This document shows, one piece after another, positions 27,738-38,390 of a stretch of DNA of 64,000 nucleotides. This stretch comes from Candidatus Eisenbacteria bacterium. Its GTDB lineage: Bacteria; Eisenbacteria; RBG-16-71-46; JAFGJU01. The stretch spans positions 470,863 to 534,862 of the forward strand of contig JAPLKG010000008.1 in the NCBI GenBank assembly GCA_026388185.1. Reading direction: 5' to 3'. The notes below the pieces were generated by a model. The model did no database searches and was not told the origin of the DNA. It saw nothing but the letters and a program-made list of their open reading frames with translations. The translations under genes and the position numbers were made by a program. Every line of letters starts with the position of its first letter. The stretch's first letter is position 1.

Positions 27738-30700
27738 ATGAAGAAACCTACCTTACGGCTTGATATTGTGTTAGTTGTGGCGGCGCTGGTGGTCTTTGGA
27801 CTGACAAGTGGCGCTCCGGTCTTGAGCTACGGAGCGTTGGTAGATGAGGGGCCTGCTCTCGGGGGCGGGGGCACGGGTGCCAGCTTCCAGGCTGGCGGCG
27901 CGACCTTCTCGAACGAGGCCGCCACGGGTTCGACGGGGAAGGATGCGGGGATTCCTGGGGGCAAGGCGGCAGGCGGTTCCGGGAGTGCGGCTCTTGATTA
28001 CGCTGAGAAGCTGATACGCGAGGGCATGCTGGACGTCGGGGAGAATGAGCTACTGAGGTTCATGGAGACCGAACCCTCGCCGGCGTTGCGCCAGCGCGGC
28101 GCGCTTCTCCTCGGAGACATAAAGTTCTCCCAATCGAAGCTTGTTGAAGCCGCTACTCGCTACCTGCGCGCTTACGAGGCCAACCCGCAGGGTGAAGGCG
28201 CCTGCGACGCGCTCTACAAGGCCGGCCAATGTAGCTTACTCTCGTACAACTACGAGCAGGCGATCCTGATCTTTCGGAAGGTCGTCAAGCTCTTTCCGGA
28301 CTGTGCGCAGTCTTGCCCGGCCATGACGGCTCTTGGTAGAGCGTTCTTGGGATCGGGTGATTACGAAGAGGCGGCGAGGACGTTCGAGCAGGCGCTGGTC
28401 GCTTGCGGAGGCGCGGAGAAGAACGCGGAACTCCTCTATTGGCTGGGAAAAGCGGAGACGCAGATCAATCGCGACAGGGCGAGGGAGATTTTTCAAGACC
28501 TGCGACGTGCCCATCCGGGGACTGAGCCCGCCTTCAACGCTTCGCTGGAGCTCTCGAAGATTCTGTTCGACGACGGCGACACTCAGGGTTCCCTCGACGT
28601 TTTGGAGGACGCGCTTTCCTACAAGGTTGACAAGACGCTTCTGGCCAGGGCGTCCGCGAGGCGGGGGGAGCTGTTCGACCTGACGGGTAGGCCCAAGGAC
28701 GCTGCCAGAGAGTTTGCCGAATGTTTCAGCGCGTCACAGGATTCCGCACTCTGTGAGGCGTGCAACGTGAACGCGCAGACGGCGTATCTTTCGTGCGGCG
28801 ATTATCGCCAGGCAGACTCGATCGCGCAGAAACTATTGTCAGGCAAGTTCGCCGCGAGGGCGCGGCGCATGTCGCTTCTCACGCGGGCGCGGGCGAGCAG
28901 AGCCCAGGGGAAGAATCAAGACGCTCTCGATTTCATTTCCAGGTTGGGTTGCGGTACGGAGATTGACTCTCTATGTTGCTCCGCGAGCCTGGAAGAAGGT
29001 GAGATAAAGGAAGCGCTCACTCAATTTGGAGGCGCAACCGTATCGTACCTTCGAGCATTGACTCTCCCAGGCCCGGACAGTCTCCACGCCGCCGCACTCA
29101 TGCACCTCGGAGATTTGTGTGCCAAGCGCACGGGAGAGCCGGACAAGGCACTGGGATATTACAGTCTTCTTCTAGACCGCTACGCCGGTGATGAGACGAG
29201 CAGCCGCGCGCTCAATGAAATGGCGAGACTCTACGAGACGAAGGGTGAGTTCGCCAGGGCTTCGGACGTATATCGTAAGCTTGCCAAGGATTACCCGCTC
29301 GGCCCCTATGCGGACGAGGCACTGGAGCGAGCGGAATCGCTTGACTCTCTCTTCCCGAGCAAGATCGGAGAGCGTGAGCTCAAGAAAGTGACGACCCTCC
29401 TTCTTTCGGCGGCGTCAGGCTCCGCAGGTGGCGACACCCTGCTTGAACGGGCGGCGTCCCTCTTCGCCGGACAGTATCACTCGTTCGACGAGGCGAGAAT
29501 CATGCTGGAGCAAGCACTCGCCGTCGCGACTCCGGACAGAAGGCCCGTCTTGCTTCTACGCCTCAGTGACGTCCATTCGCGCCTTTCGAAAAAACTCGAG
29601 TTCGAGGGAAAGACAAGCGAGGCCTCCGCAGAGAAGAGTGCCGCCCTCAAATGCTTGACCAATCTTATCTCTCAGTACCCGGACGCCCCGGTCGCGGACG
29701 AAGCAGCGTTTCTCCTGATCCGGGACAGGTTGGAGGGACTCTCCTCGCCGGAGATGGAACGTACTGCCGCGTCGCTCTACACCGAGTTTCTCGGCCGCTA
29801 TCCGGAGACGCAGAGATTTGCCGACGCGCTCCTGGGAAGGGCCGAGGCGCTCACAAAACTCTCGCGAGCTCCCGGAGACGATTCCTACAACGAGGCCCTC
29901 GCCACTTACGACAAGCTCGTCGGCGAGATTCCGCAGAGCCCTCTCATCGCCCAGGCGCACTACTGGAAGGGGAGGGCGCTGGCCGGCGCCGGAAACGTGG
30001 ACGCGGCGGAGCAGGAATTTGGAATCGTGTTGGCGAGCTACCCTGCGAGTGCCGTGGCTGCCGACGCGGCGTACGAACTCGCGGAGTGTAAGCTCGCGAA
30101 AAGACAGCTCGACGAAGCGATCGCCCTATACGAATCGGCGTATGAGAAGACAAGAAACAGAAACCTCAGAGAGAGAGCCCTCGCGAGAAAGGGAGATTGC
30201 CTGCTCGTGCAGGGGAAGTTCGACGAGGCCATTCACGAGTACGAGTACATACTTGAGCGCGACCCCGGTGGAGCGTTCTCGGACGACTTGCTCGTCAAGG
30301 AGGCCGACGCTTACCTGGACCGCGGCATGCTGAAGAAGGCGTCCGAGAGCTTCGAGCGATTGGCCGCCCGGTTCCCCAAGAGCCCACTTCTTTCTGAATC
30401 ACTAAAGAGGAAGGCGGAGGCCGAGGCAGGAGCGGGTGATTTCAAGAAGGCCAGGGCCACGTACGAGCAGATTGTGGAGAGATTCCCCGAGTCCCGCTCG
30501 GACACAACTGTGATGATCGGCCTTGCGCGCGCGAGCTTCGAGGCCGGCGATTACAAGTCCAGCCTCGGGGCCTACGAGCAGGTGCTCAGACTCGACATGA
30601 GCGATGGCGGGCGGGCGGAAGCCGCTCGCGGGCAAATCCTCTCCCTGGCAAGAATGGGAGACGACGGGAAGGTTCAGAAGAGGCTCTCGTGGTACGGGAA

Positions 30701-31544
30701 GAATTTCCCGGGCGATACGACACTCGCCTCCGAAATCGACTTCGAGAGGGGCTTGAGCCTCTTCGACAAGAACCAATTTGAAGCAGCGTACGCAAGTCTC
30801 TCGCAGGCACAGGCGAAGTTGCCCGCGCAGTCGAGGATCAGAGCGCTCATCACGATGGGCATGTGCAAGCTCAAACTCCAAGACTTTCCGCAGGCATCGA
30901 GCCATTTTGAGGAGGCGCTCGCGCTCGGGCCCGCTGACGGCACTTTGGCGTTCACCGCGTACTTCAAGCTCGGCACCTCGCTCTATGCTCAGGCGAAGTA
31001 CGACGAAGCTTCGCGCGCTTATCTGAGCGCGGGGGCGGTGTCGCCGGACTCCTCTTCACGGTGCGAAGCGTGGTACAATGCTGGTCTGTGCATGGAGAGG
31101 ACCGAGAACTGGACGGAGGCCGCCTCCGTCTATGAAAAGGTTGCCGCCGCGTGCAAGGGCAAGCTGAGCCAGGACGCGGTCTTCAAGAGCGGCTACGCCT
31201 ATCTCAACGCCGGCCAGCGGCCGAAGGCGCTGGAGCGGCTCAAGGCTGCGTTGGAGAGCGGCGCCGATGACGAGAAGCCGGAGATCCAGTACTGGATAGG
31301 CGAAACGTACGCGGCGATGGGAGAGTTCGAAAGAGCCGCCTCTGAATTCTTGAAGGTGCCCCTCGTCTACGGCGAAGGCTCTCTCTGGGCAGTGACCGCT
31401 CGCTACAAAGCGGGTCTCGCATTTGAAGAGACCGGAAACGTCGAGGCCGCCGCCAAGCAATACAGACTCTTACTGGAAAGAGAAGGTGAAAACTCGGAGT
31501 GGGGAAGCATGGCAAAAGAGAGGCTGCAGAAGCTTTCCAAGTGA
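27738..31544 (+). CDS. Very large TPR-repeat protein, exported
   Basis: 1268 aa. An N-terminal signal-like segment ([20 protein letters not shown]) and a glycine-rich stretch are followed by tandem TPR/BamD-like helical repeats over the rest (for example [19 protein letters not shown] and [15 protein letters not shown]). No enzyme domain is visible. It is probably a periplasmic or outer-membrane-associated scaffold. Its stop overlaps the GTG start of uvrA by four bases. Confidence 0.82.
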   Translation: MKKPTLRLDIVLVVAALVVFGLTSGAPVLSYGALVDEGPALGGGGTGASFQAGGATFSNEAATGSTGKDAGIPGGKAAGGSGSAALDYAEKLIREGMLDVGENELLRFMETEPSPALRQRGALLLGDIKFSQSKLVEAATRYLRAYEANPQGEGACDALYKAGQCSLLSYNYEQAILIFRKVVKLFPDCAQSCPAMTALGRAFLGSGDYEEAARTFEQALVACGGAEKNAELLYWLGKAETQINRDRAREIFQDLRRAHPGTEPAFNASLELSKILFDDGDTQGSLDVLEDALSYKVDKTLLARASARRGELFDLTGRPKDAAREFAECFSASQDSALCEACNVNAQTAYLSCGDYRQADSIAQKLLSGKFAARARRMSLLTRARASRAQGKNQDALDFISRLGCGTEIDSLCCSASLEEGEIKEALTQFGGATVSYLRALTLPGPDSLHAAALMHLGDLCAKRTGEPDKALGYYSLLLDRYAGDETSSRALNEMARLYETKGEFARASDVYRKLAKDYPLGPYADEALERAESLDSLFPSKIGERELKKVTTLLLSAASGSAGGDTLLERAASLFAGQYHSFDEARIMLEQALAVATPDRRPVLLLRLSDVHSRLSKKLEFEGKTSEASAEKSAALKCLTNLISQYPDAPVADEAAFLLIRDRLEGLSSPEMERTAASLYTEFLGRYPETQRFADALLGRAEALTKLSRAPGDDSYNEALATYDKLVGEIPQSPLIAQAHYWKGRALAGAGNVDAAEQEFGIVLASYPASAVAADAAYELAECKLAKRQLDEAIALYESAYEKTRNRNLRERALARKGDCLLVQGKFDEAIHEYEYILERDPGGAFSDDLLVKEADAYLDRGMLKKASESFERLAARFPKSPLLSESLKRKAEAEAGAGDFKKARATYEQIVERFPESRSDTTVMIGLARASFEAGDYKSSLGAYEQVLRLDMSDGGRAEAARGQILSLARMGDDGKVQKRLSWYGKNFPGDTTLASEIDFERGLSLFDKNQFEAAYASLSQAQAKLPAQSRIRALITMGMCKLKLQDFPQASSHFEEALALGPADGTLAFTAYFKLGTSLYAQAKYDEASRAYLSAGAVSPDSSSRCEAWYNAGLCMERTENWTEAASVYEKVAAACKGKLSQDAVFKSGYAYLNAGQRPKALERLKAALESGADDEKPEIQYWIGETYAAMGEFERAASEFLKVPLVYGEGSLWAVTARYKAGLAFEETGNVEAAAKQYRLLLEREGENSEWGSMAKERLQKLSK

Positions 31545-34483
31545 AGGTTCCCTCCGGTCTCCAAGTGGAGGGTTCCTCCGGGTCGACGCCTGGTTTCATT
31601 TCGGTGAGAGGGGCGAGGGAGCACAACCTCAAGAACATAGACGTCGACATCCCGAGGAACTCGCTCATCGTTGTGACGGGCGTGAGCGGCTCCGGAAAAA
31701 GCTCACTCGCTTTCGACACGATCTACGCCGAGGGCCAGAGGCGCTACGTCGAGTCCCTCTCCGCCTACGCGCGGCAATTCCTGGGCCAGATGGAAAAGCC
31801 CGACGTGGATTCCATCGAGGGGCTCTCTCCCGCAATCTCCATCGAACAGCGCACCGCAGGCGCAAACCCCCGTTCCACCGTGGCCACGGTCACGGAGCTA
31901 TACGACTACCTGAGGCTCATCTTCTCCAGACTGGGAGTGCAGCACTGTCACAAATGTGGCGCCCTGATAGGCGCCCAGACGCCTTCTCAAATCGTCGACT
32001 CGCTCATCGAGGTGGCGAACGGCAAAACCGTCCAGGTGATGGCTCCCATCGTGAGGGGCCGCAAGGGCGAATACAAAAAGGAACTGGACGCGGCGAGGAG
32101 ACAAGGGTTCCTGCGAGCGCGAATAGACGGAGAACTGGTCGAACTCGAGAAAGTCGAGGCTCTCAAGAAAACCAAGAAACACACGATTGACATTCTCGTG
32201 GACAGGCTCACGGCGGATGCAAAGAACCAGTCGAGACTGGTGGACTCCGTCGAAACGGCGCTAAAGGCGGCCGGGGGAGTTGTGAGTGTTCTGGTGGGTG
32301 GGGGCGGTGGAGCCGGCGGGGTGGGCGGAAGCGGCAAGGAAGGTTCGGGTGCCACAGCTGGTCGCGGCGGTCCCGCGAAGGAACTGCTGTTCAGCGAGAA
32401 GAGGGCGTGCGTTCGGTGCGGAATCGGCTTCGACGACTTAAAGCCCCGCAATTTCTCTTTCAACAATCCCTACGGCGCATGCTCCACGTGCGACGGCCTC
32501 GGCACGCGGCTTGAGATAGACCCGTCACTGGTCGTTCCGAACCCGACGCTCTCCATCTCGAAGGGCGCAGTCGCGGCCTGGGGAGCCTCCAGCTCCGTGT
32601 GGTTCAACAGCCAGATGCGGGCCCTGGCGAAGCACTACGATTTCGACTTGGACATGCCGTTTCAGGAGCTGCCCGAGCGCGTAAAGGAAATCATCCTCTT
32701 TGGAGCCGGGCACGACGAAGTCGAGTTCACCTACAAGAGCAAGAACTTCACGATGAAAGGGAAGAGGAAATTCCCGGGAATCGTCCACGATCTGGCGAGA
32801 AGATACAGGGCCACGACCTCGGGGGCCGTGAGAGACTGGTTGGACGGCTTCATGGCTCGGGGGCAATGCCCGGTGTGTGAGGGGAAGCGGCTTAAGCCCG
32901 AGAGCCTCGCCGTCACACTCAAGGGGCGAAACATCGCCGAGTACGCGTCTCTCTCCGTCAAGGAAGCCAAAGCACTCTTCGAGAAAATGGAGTTCCGAGG
33001 AAGCGAAATCCCCATTGCCGAACCCATACTCAAAGAAATCGTACAGAGACTCAAGTTCCTCTGTGACGTCGGCCTCGACTACCTCACGCTCGACAGAAAC
33101 GCTGCCACGCTTGCAGGAGGCGAGGCACAGAGATTGAGGCTCGCCACGCAGATAGGATCTAGGCTCAGCGGAGTGCTCTACGTTCTCGACGAACCGAGCA
33201 TAGGACTCCACCATCGTGACCAAAGGAGACTCCTCGGCACACTCTGCGAACTGAGAGACATGGGCAACACCGTTCTCGTCGTCGAGCACGACAGGGACAC
33301 GATTCTCTCAGCCGACCATGTGGTCGACCTCGGCCCGGGCGCCGGAGAGAGAGGCGGCTGGCTCGTCGCCACCGGAAAGCCGGCGGAGATTGCACAAAAC
33401 AGCGCGTCGCTCACGGGCCTCTACCTTTCGGGCAAGAAAGACGTTGAAGTACCTCGGACGAGGAGACGCCCGCAGGGCGCGTGCCTCACCGTGAAGGGCG
33501 CCGCCGCAAACAACCTGAAATCAATCGACGTGTCCTTCCCGCTCGGACTCTTCGTGTGTGTGACCGGCGTCTCGGGCTCGGGCAAGAGCACGCTAATAAA
33601 CGACATCCTATACAGAGCGCTCGCGCGTCATTTCTATTCGTCCCCGGAATCGCCCGGAAAACACAGGGCAATAGAAGGACTCCAGCACATCGACAAAGTC
33701 GTGGACATAGACCAGTCGCCGATAGGGAGAACCCCTCGATCAAACGCAGCCACGTACGTGGGCGCCTTCGGCTTCATGAGGTCACTTTTCGCTCAATTGC
33801 CCGAGGCCAAAGTGCGGGGATACTTGCCGGGGAGATTCAGCTTCAACGTGCACGGCGGCCGCTGCGAGGCGTGCCAGGGCGACGGCGTCGTCAAGATAGA
33901 GATGCACTTTCTCCCCGACGTTTACGTGACATGCGACACGTGCAGGGGCAAGCGATACAACCGCGACACCCTCGAAGTCCTCTACAAGGGGAAAAGCATA
34001 GCCGACGTCCTGGACATGACCGTCGACGCGGCGCACCAGTTCTTCCTCCAGATACCGCCCGTTCGGCGAAAGCTCGAGGCGCTCAACAACGTGGGCCTGG
34101 GCTATCTCCGGCTCGGACAGCCCGCCACGAGACTCTCCGGAGGCGAGGCCCAGAGAGTGAAGCTCGCGACCGAGCTTTCCAAGGTCGCCACCGGGAAGAC
34201 GCTCTACATCCTCGACGAACCCACGACAGGCCTCCATTTTGATGACGTGAGACTGCTGCTCCACGTCCTGACCCGACTCGTGGCCGCAGGCAACACCGTA
34301 ATCGTGATCGAACACAACCTTGACGTCGTGAAAGCGGCGGATCACATCATTGACCTCGGCCCCGAAGGCGGAGATGACGGCGGCCGCGTGGTTGCCCTCG
34401 GCACGCCCGAAGAGCTGGCCTCTTGTGCCGCCTCGCATACGGGGAAGGCCCTGAGGGATGTGGTGGGGGTGGGGGGAAAGTAG
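31541..34483 (+). CDS. uvrA: Excinuclease ABC subunit A (UvrA) with glycine-rich insert
   Basis: 980 aa from GTG 31541 (GTGA overlap with the previous stop). It is the damage-sensing ATPase of nucleotide excision repair. Two ABC domains are present: Walker [14 protein letters not shown] and [13 protein letters not shown], and the signatures [12 protein letters not shown] and [12 protein letters not shown]. Zinc-binding CxxC pairs are [22 protein letters not shown] and CDTCRGKR. Odd: about nt 32270-32390 encodes a glycine-rich low-complexity stretch ([19 protein letters not shown]...) before the CVRCG pair, which the family normally lacks. Confidence 0.93.
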   Translation: MKVPSGLQVEGSSGSTPGFISVRGAREHNLKNIDVDIPRNSLIVVTGVSGSGKSSLAFDTIYAEGQRRYVESLSAYARQFLGQMEKPDVDSIEGLSPAISIEQRTAGANPRSTVATVTELYDYLRLIFSRLGVQHCHKCGALIGAQTPSQIVDSLIEVANGKTVQVMAPIVRGRKGEYKKELDAARRQGFLRARIDGELVELEKVEALKKTKKHTIDILVDRLTADAKNQSRLVDSVETALKAAGGVVSVLVGGGGGAGGVGGSGKEGSGATAGRGGPAKELLFSEKRACVRCGIGFDDLKPRNFSFNNPYGACSTCDGLGTRLEIDPSLVVPNPTLSISKGAVAAWGASSSVWFNSQMRALAKHYDFDLDMPFQELPERVKEIILFGAGHDEVEFTYKSKNFTMKGKRKFPGIVHDLARRYRATTSGAVRDWLDGFMARGQCPVCEGKRLKPESLAVTLKGRNIAEYASLSVKEAKALFEKMEFRGSEIPIAEPILKEIVQRLKFLCDVGLDYLTLDRNAATLAGGEAQRLRLATQIGSRLSGVLYVLDEPSIGLHHRDQRRLLGTLCELRDMGNTVLVVEHDRDTILSADHVVDLGPGAGERGGWLVATGKPAEIAQNSASLTGLYLSGKKDVEVPRTRRRPQGACLTVKGAAANNLKSIDVSFPLGLFVCVTGVSGSGKSTLINDILYRALARHFYSSPESPGKHRAIEGLQHIDKVVDIDQSPIGRTPRSNAATYVGAFGFMRSLFAQLPEAKVRGYLPGRFSFNVHGGRCEACQGDGVVKIEMHFLPDVYVTCDTCRGKRYNRDTLEVLYKGKSIADVLDMTVDAAHQFFLQIPPVRRKLEALNNVGLGYLRLGQPATRLSGGEAQRVKLATELSKVATGKTLYILDEPTTGLHFDDVRLLLHVLTRLVAAGNTVIVIEHNLDVVKAADHIIDLGPEGGDDGGRVVALGTPEELASCAASHTGKALRDVVGVGGK

Positions 34484-34806
34484 GGTGTCGGCGTGGTGGT
34501 GACGTCAGTGGGGACGTGTGGGGTGAGGTGTACCGGAAGGGGTTTCACAGGTCTCTCATGAGACCAGGCGACATAGGCTGAGAAGCATTCTCGCTCACAA
34601 GGTTCACTCCCCGGTCAGGTGTACCCAGAGGACATTTCTCGCACAGTCCTCTCTGCCAAACGACCGAGCTCAGCCGCGGTTGGGCGGGTTTCTGATTCAC
34701 TTATGATAACTATCGGTCCAAACGGGGCCTGGAGCGAATGGTTATGTGGGGCTACACGTGGACTAGTTGGGCCAGCATATGTACCAATTGATTGGCTGGG
34801 GAGCTG
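34484..34806. other. Non-coding junction between uvrA and the cassette array
   Basis: 323 bases with no credible gene. It holds a GGTCTC/GAGACC palindrome (34550-34565) without a T-run, a short pair of inverted R-like boxes (34655-34685), and an attC-like inverted repeat (34704-34747). It marks the lower edge of the integron cassette array. Confidence 0.5.
34704..34747 (-). repeat. Possible attC after the ATPase cassette
   Basis: Read on the minus strand it runs from ACATAAC to GTTATCA. Arms ATAACCATTCGCTCCA and ATAACTATCGGTCCA (the latter as reverse complement) pair with one extra base on the 5' side. At 44 bases it is short for an attC and R' departs from GTTRRRY, so this is tentative. It ends about 60 bases beyond the stop of the C-terminal ATPase fragment. 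Confidence 0.4.
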
Positions 34807-35138
34807 CTAGCCCTTCCCGTATCGCCAACGTATGCCTCCGCACTGGCACTGAACCAACTCGGAGCCTTCGGCGTCGGCGAACCAGATTCCTTTACCACAC
34901 GATGGGCATTTGAAAGACTCGAGGGCCTTCTCACAAGCATCTATGAGCTTGGTGGCCTCAGAGCAAACGACGTCGAAGGTGTGGGAGGCACGGTTGGCCC
35001 ATGACATGAGTAGCTTGTCCGCTTTGTCCAGGGCATCGATCGCCTCTGTGTGAGTGACGTAGTGATTGTCCTCTTTCTTCTGGAAGGAGGATCTCTTGCC
35101 ATTCGCTAACAAGCGCTCCAAGAAGTCATGGGCCATCC
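34807..35138 (-). pseudogene. C-terminal fragment of IS-interrupted Rad50-like ATPase (zinc ribbon)
   Basis: The open frame encodes 109 aa from an apparent ATG at 35136: a helical stretch with WANRASHTFD, then a CPSCGK...CQCG zinc ribbon and the stop. This looks like the NxxSH plus FxC...C end of large SMC-like ATPases. It is not an independent gene. Removing the IS and one ATCC copy joins it in frame with residue 677 of the ATPase at 36303-38390, giving a 786-aa protein. The apparent ATG is an internal Met codon. It would be translated only by chance initiation. Confidence 0.85.
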
Positions 35139-35165
35139 TGACCTTCCCCCCGAAAACTGGTCCAG
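35139..35165 (+). repeat. Left terminal inverted repeat of the IS
   Basis: It matches the right end (36332-36357, reversed): TGACCT, six C, a five-base variable part, then CTG[G/A]TCCAG, with one extra T on the left. Confidence 0.85.
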
Positions 35166-35213
35166 TTGAGGCCTCGATTTTGGGGTAGTATTACCCTTAA
35201 GGAGGGACTGGAC

Positions 35214-35480
35214 ATGAAGGGTTCCCGGTACAGCGAGGAGCAGATAATCGGGATCTTGAAGGAGGTGGAGGCGGGACTGAAGGTGACGGAGGCGTGCCGG
35301 AAGTACGGGATGAGTGAGTGGACGTTTTACACGTGGCGGAAGAGGTATCGGGGATTGACGGTACCTGATGTCAGGCGTTTGAAGGGGTTGGAGGAGGAGA
35401 ATCGTCGTTTGAAGACATTGCTGGCGGAGACGGTGTTGGATAATCGGGCGTTGAAGGATGTTTTGTCAAAAAAATGGTGA
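35214..35480 (+). CDS. IS407-type transposase OrfA (HTH)
   Basis: 88 aa from ATG 35214, with an AGGAGG ribosome binding site. RYSEEQIIGILKEVEAG and CRKYGMSEWTFYTWRKRY form the helix-turn-helix. A leucine-rich helix (EEENRRLKTLLAETVLDNRALKD) for multimerisation follows. It ends SKKW-stop inside the frameshift window shared with orfB. OrfA alone typically represses; the OrfAB fusion is the transposase. Confidence 0.92.
   Translation: MKGSRYSEEQIIGILKEVEAGLKVTEACRKYGMSEWTFYTWRKRYRGLTVPDVRRLKGLEEENRRLKTLLAETVLDNRALKDVLSKKW
35468..35474 (+). promoter_or_regulatory. -1 programmed frameshift site (A AAA AAA)
   Basis: Seven A residues placed as A AAA AAA in the orfA frame just before TGG TGA. Slipping back one base continues as AAA AAA ATG into orfB. 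This is the usual way IS3-family elements make OrfAB. Confidence 0.8.
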
Positions 35481-36343
35481 GGCCCGCCGCGAGACGTGAC
35501 GTGGTGGGCTATTTGCGGGGTGGGTATGGGATGAGCGAGCGGCGAGCGTGTAACTTGATGGAAGTGCATCGGTCGACGTGTCGTTATCGAGTGAGAGCGG
35601 ATCGTAACCGGGAACTTCGGGAGGTACTGAGAAGGTTGGCTGAAGAGCGTTTGCGCTGGGGGCAGGATCGGTTACACGTGCTGCTGCGTCGGCTGGGGTA
35701 TGTGGTGAACCACAAGAGGACGGAGCGGTTATATCGTGAGCTCGGGTTGTCGTTGCGGCTTCGCAGGCGGCCCAAGCGAGTCAGCAGGGTGAGAGTGGTC
35801 TCGGCCTTGCCGGCGCGGCCGAACGAGCGGTGGAGCATGGATGTCATTCATGATCAGTTTGTGGCGGGACGTCGGTTCAAATGTTTGACGTTGGTGGATG
35901 ACTGCACACGTGAGTCGCCGGCCATCTCGGTAAGCTTATCGATCACTGGAGAAGGGGTTGCGGAGGCACTGGATCGGGTCGGGACTGAACGGCCGTTGCC
36001 TGGAGAGATCGTATGTGACAACGCGCCTGAGTTCAATAGTGCTGCTCTTGATCGCTGGGCCTATGAGCACGGCGTCAAGCTCAGTTTTATCGAACCGGGC
36101 AAGCCTGTTCAGAATGCTTTCATTGAATCGTTCAACGGGAAGTTCCGGGACGAGTGTTTGAGTCAGCAGTTGTTCTTTGACCTGACTGATGCGAGGGAGA
36201 AGATCGAAGCGTGGAGGAGAGACTATAACGAGGTCCGACCGCATCAGTCGTTGAAGAACCAAACGCCGAGAGAGTTTGCGAAGAAGTACGACGAGCAGCT
36301 GTCTAAAGAGGGAGAAACCGTGAGGTCACCCCTGGATCAGTAA
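35474..36343 (+). CDS. IS407-type transposase OrfB (DDE integrase core)
   Basis: 289 aa. An HTH_21-like region (LRWGQDRLHVLLRRLG) is followed by the rve integrase core with DDE residues in WSMDVIHDQF, CDNAPEF and ESFNGKFRDECL. It is complete; its TAA stop lies in the right inverted repeat. It is produced mainly as the OrfAB fusion through the slippery A7. Confidence 0.93.
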   Translation: MVRPAARRDVVGYLRGGYGMSERRACNLMEVHRSTCRYRVRADRNRELREVLRRLAEERLRWGQDRLHVLLRRLGYVVNHKRTERLYRELGLSLRLRRRPKRVSRVRVVSALPARPNERWSMDVIHDQFVAGRRFKCLTLVDDCTRESPAISVSLSITGEGVAEALDRVGTERPLPGEIVCDNAPEFNSAALDRWAYEHGVKLSFIEPGKPVQNAFIESFNGKFRDECLSQQLFFDLTDAREKIEAWRRDYNEVRPHQSLKNQTPREFAKKYDEQLSKEGETVRSPLDQ

Positions 36344-38390
36344 GAGGGGGGAGGTCAATCCTCCTGTCATTCTTGTCGGCGCGCAGGAAGGGTAGCCTGA
36401 TGTGGAGGCGCTCTGCGATGAGTGATAGTTCGATGTCCATGATCTTCCGCGCGTCATTTCCTGCTGAGTCTGGGCGCTTTTTGAGGTGGGCGCGGGCATC
36501 ACCGAAGGTCGTAGTCTTGTGCGACCAGCGGATACCGATATCCGGGGTCTCGTAAGGCAAGAGCGCTCTAAAGGTCCAGTTCTTACTGTCAAGCTGCTGG
36601 CGGAGTTCAGCGTACCACTCCCGGTCATGGGTTAGAAGTAGCACCTGCCTCCCGCTGAATTCCTTGTCCAGTACCTCCGCGATCATGCCTCGGTGGTTCC
36701 GGTCGAGGCTGACGACCACGTCGTCGAGTATGAGTGGCCGATCCTTGTCCGCTTCTCGCTTGGCCATGGCCAGGAAAATGCAGAGACCAAGACTGTTACG
36801 GTAGCCTTCGGAGAGCGTCAGTCTTGGGGAATTCTGCTTGACGCCGTAGAACTTAAGCCCTATGTCGATCGCTTTTTCAGCGTCTTTCGGGACGTAGAGA
36901 CAGACGGCCTCAATTGACTCTCCCGGGTGCAGGATTGCCCACAACGCCTGTATGTCTGTCGAGATTTCGTCGATCACGGTCTGCGAGCGCAACCTGATTT
37001 CGTCCCGGACACCCTGTTCAAGGGAGCTGAGGAACGACGTGAGGGCATGGGCGCGCGCCGCAGAAAGAGCCAGTTCTTTGGCCTCAATCACGGCCTCAGC
37101 AACCTCGGCTATCCGCTTGTCCGCCGATAGCTGCTCGACATCAGGAGGGGCGTGCTTTGAGGCGACATCGGCAGCGGTGGTCAGTGGAAGGAGCTTCTTC
37201 TCGATTGTTCTTAGCTTCTCTTCCCCACATGACGTGCGAAGTGCCTCGCCGTTGATCTGATCGAGGTATGCTGAGTTCTTAGCCAGGGGGCCTTTGGAAA
37301 GTTCATCCCGCCACGACTTGACATCGGCCTTGGCAAGGAGGGTCTTGAGGGACTTAACGCTGTCGCACAGAGCTGCGATAGCCCCCTTGCGGGTGTTGAA
37401 TGTGTCAATGACATCTTGGAGCCGTCTCCGCTCGGCCTCAATATGCGCCCTAAAGTCGTCGACTGGAATGGACTGCCCGCAGGCTGGGCACTCCACCTCT
37501 TCCTCGTCTCCTAGTTTCTCGACGAATTCGTCTGTCGATTGCAGCACCTCTAACTTCTCGGCGATCAACGGCTCGACCGCCTCGGCGAGTTTGGCATTGG
37601 CCGCGCGTACAGCGCCGACATGGCCTTTCAGGCCAACGTCGGCTGCATCCCGAAGAGCAAAATATCGCTTCTGCTCTTTAGAGAACCGTTTGACCAGTGT
37701 GTCGATAGCTGTCTCCAATTGCTTGCAGTAGGACATGTGGTCTCGTGTGGCAGCCTTGTCCGGGCAATACCTCGAGTGGAGTTCTTCAATCTTTTTGAGT
37801 ATCTGCTCGTCGCCGTCGGCGCCGAAAGTGAGCCTCCGCTTTCTTTCCACTTCCTGGAGAACGCCCTTGATTTCCTTGAGCTTCGCCTGCTGCTCGACGG
37901 ATTTAACGAGTTGCCGCAAGTTCTCTGCTGCCACCTCCATTTTGTGCAGCCCCAGAAGAGGAAGTAGAGCGGAGTACTTTCCTCCCTTTGTATCGTGAAC
38001 GAATGCCGCGACCTCGTCTTGGCGCAGGACGAGGCGCTGGTAGTCCCAGGTACCCATCGCGATTGTCTCAGCTCCTGAACAGATGGAGGACCCATCTGGC
38101 TTGATCTCGATTCGTAGTGTCACGTCATCCTTGAATATGATTCTTAGCTCAGTCTTTCTATTCTTGGGCTTGTGGGTGTTGGGGATTGCCCTCTCCTGGT
38201 GCTTGCCGCTGTACTCGTGGGCGAGATGTCCGATTCTGCCGCTGTTGAGCACATACTCAATGGCATCCACAAAGCATGATTTTCCTGAACCATTCTCCCC
38301 ATAAACGACTATGGATTTGCAGTTCGTTTCCAGCAAGACAGGATCGGCTGCGCCGCGAAACCACGCCAGTTGGATGCTCTTTATCCTCAT
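36303..38390 (-). CDS. Rad50/SMC-like ATPase, 3' end cut off by IS insertion
   Basis: 677 native codons (38390 down to 36360) plus 18 codons read out of the IS end. Walker A GENGSGKS lies at 31-38 and a Q-loop LVLRQDEVAAF near 120. A central coiled coil carries a Rad50-like CPAC zinc hook (Cys301, Cys304). An ABC signature-like LSEGYRNSLGL is followed by Walker B RPLILDDVVVSLDRN near 545-560. The missing end, with a second zinc ribbon, is at 34807-35138. It overlaps the upstream 70-aa gene by ATGA, so the two form one cassette. The role is unknown; such ATPases occur in anti-phage and DNA-end-processing systems (inference). The truncated product keeps both ATP motifs. Confidence 0.8.
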   Translation of the reverse strand: MRIKSIQLAWFRGAADPVLLETNCKSIVVYGENGSGKSCFVDAIEYVLNSGRIGHLAHEYSGKHQERAIPNTHKPKNRKTELRIIFKDDVTLRIEIKPDGSSICSGAETIAMGTWDYQRLVLRQDEVAAFVHDTKGGKYSALLPLLGLHKMEVAAENLRQLVKSVEQQAKLKEIKGVLQEVERKRRLTFGADGDEQILKKIEELHSRYCPDKAATRDHMSYCKQLETAIDTLVKRFSKEQKRYFALRDAADVGLKGHVGAVRAANAKLAEAVEPLIAEKLEVLQSTDEFVEKLGDEEEVECPACGQSIPVDDFRAHIEAERRRLQDVIDTFNTRKGAIAALCDSVKSLKTLLAKADVKSWRDELSKGPLAKNSAYLDQINGEALRTSCGEEKLRTIEKKLLPLTTAADVASKHAPPDVEQLSADKRIAEVAEAVIEAKELALSAARAHALTSFLSSLEQGVRDEIRLRSQTVIDEISTDIQALWAILHPGESIEAVCLYVPKDAEKAIDIGLKFYGVKQNSPRLTLSEGYRNSLGLCIFLAMAKREADKDRPLILDDVVVSLDRNHRGMIAEVLDKEFSGRQVLLLTHDREWYAELRQQLDSKNWTFRALLPYETPDIGIRWSHKTTTFGDARAHLKKRPDSAGNDARKIMDIELSLIAERLHIRLPFLRADKNDRRIDLPPLTDPGVTSRFLPL
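36332..36357 (-). repeat. Right terminal inverted repeat of the IS
   Basis: Reverse complement begins TGACCTCCCCCC and ends CTGATCCAG, pairing with 35139-35165. It is followed by the ATCC target duplication at 36358-36361. Confidence 0.85.

Larger units (their letters stand above)
35139..36357 (+). mobile_element. IS3-family (IS407-type) insertion sequence, 1219 bp
   Basis: Terminal inverted repeats begin TGACCT then a run of C and end in CTGGTCCAG/CTGATCCAG (35139-35165 and 36332-36357). The flanks carry a perfect 4-bp target duplication ATCC at 35135-35138 and 36358-36361. It contains overlapping orfA and orfB with an A7 frameshift site. OrfA/OrfB sequence style and the 4-bp duplication agree with the IS407 group. 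Both ends and both ORFs are intact, so it may still be active. Confidence 0.93.

Noticed and set aside
34550-34565. GGTCTC/GAGACC palindrome as terminator of uvrA
   Set aside because: Stem is short and no T-run follows.
34807-35136. Independent 109-aa zinc-ribbon gene
   Set aside because: It joins in frame to the ATPase when the IS and one target duplication are removed; the ATG is an internal codon.
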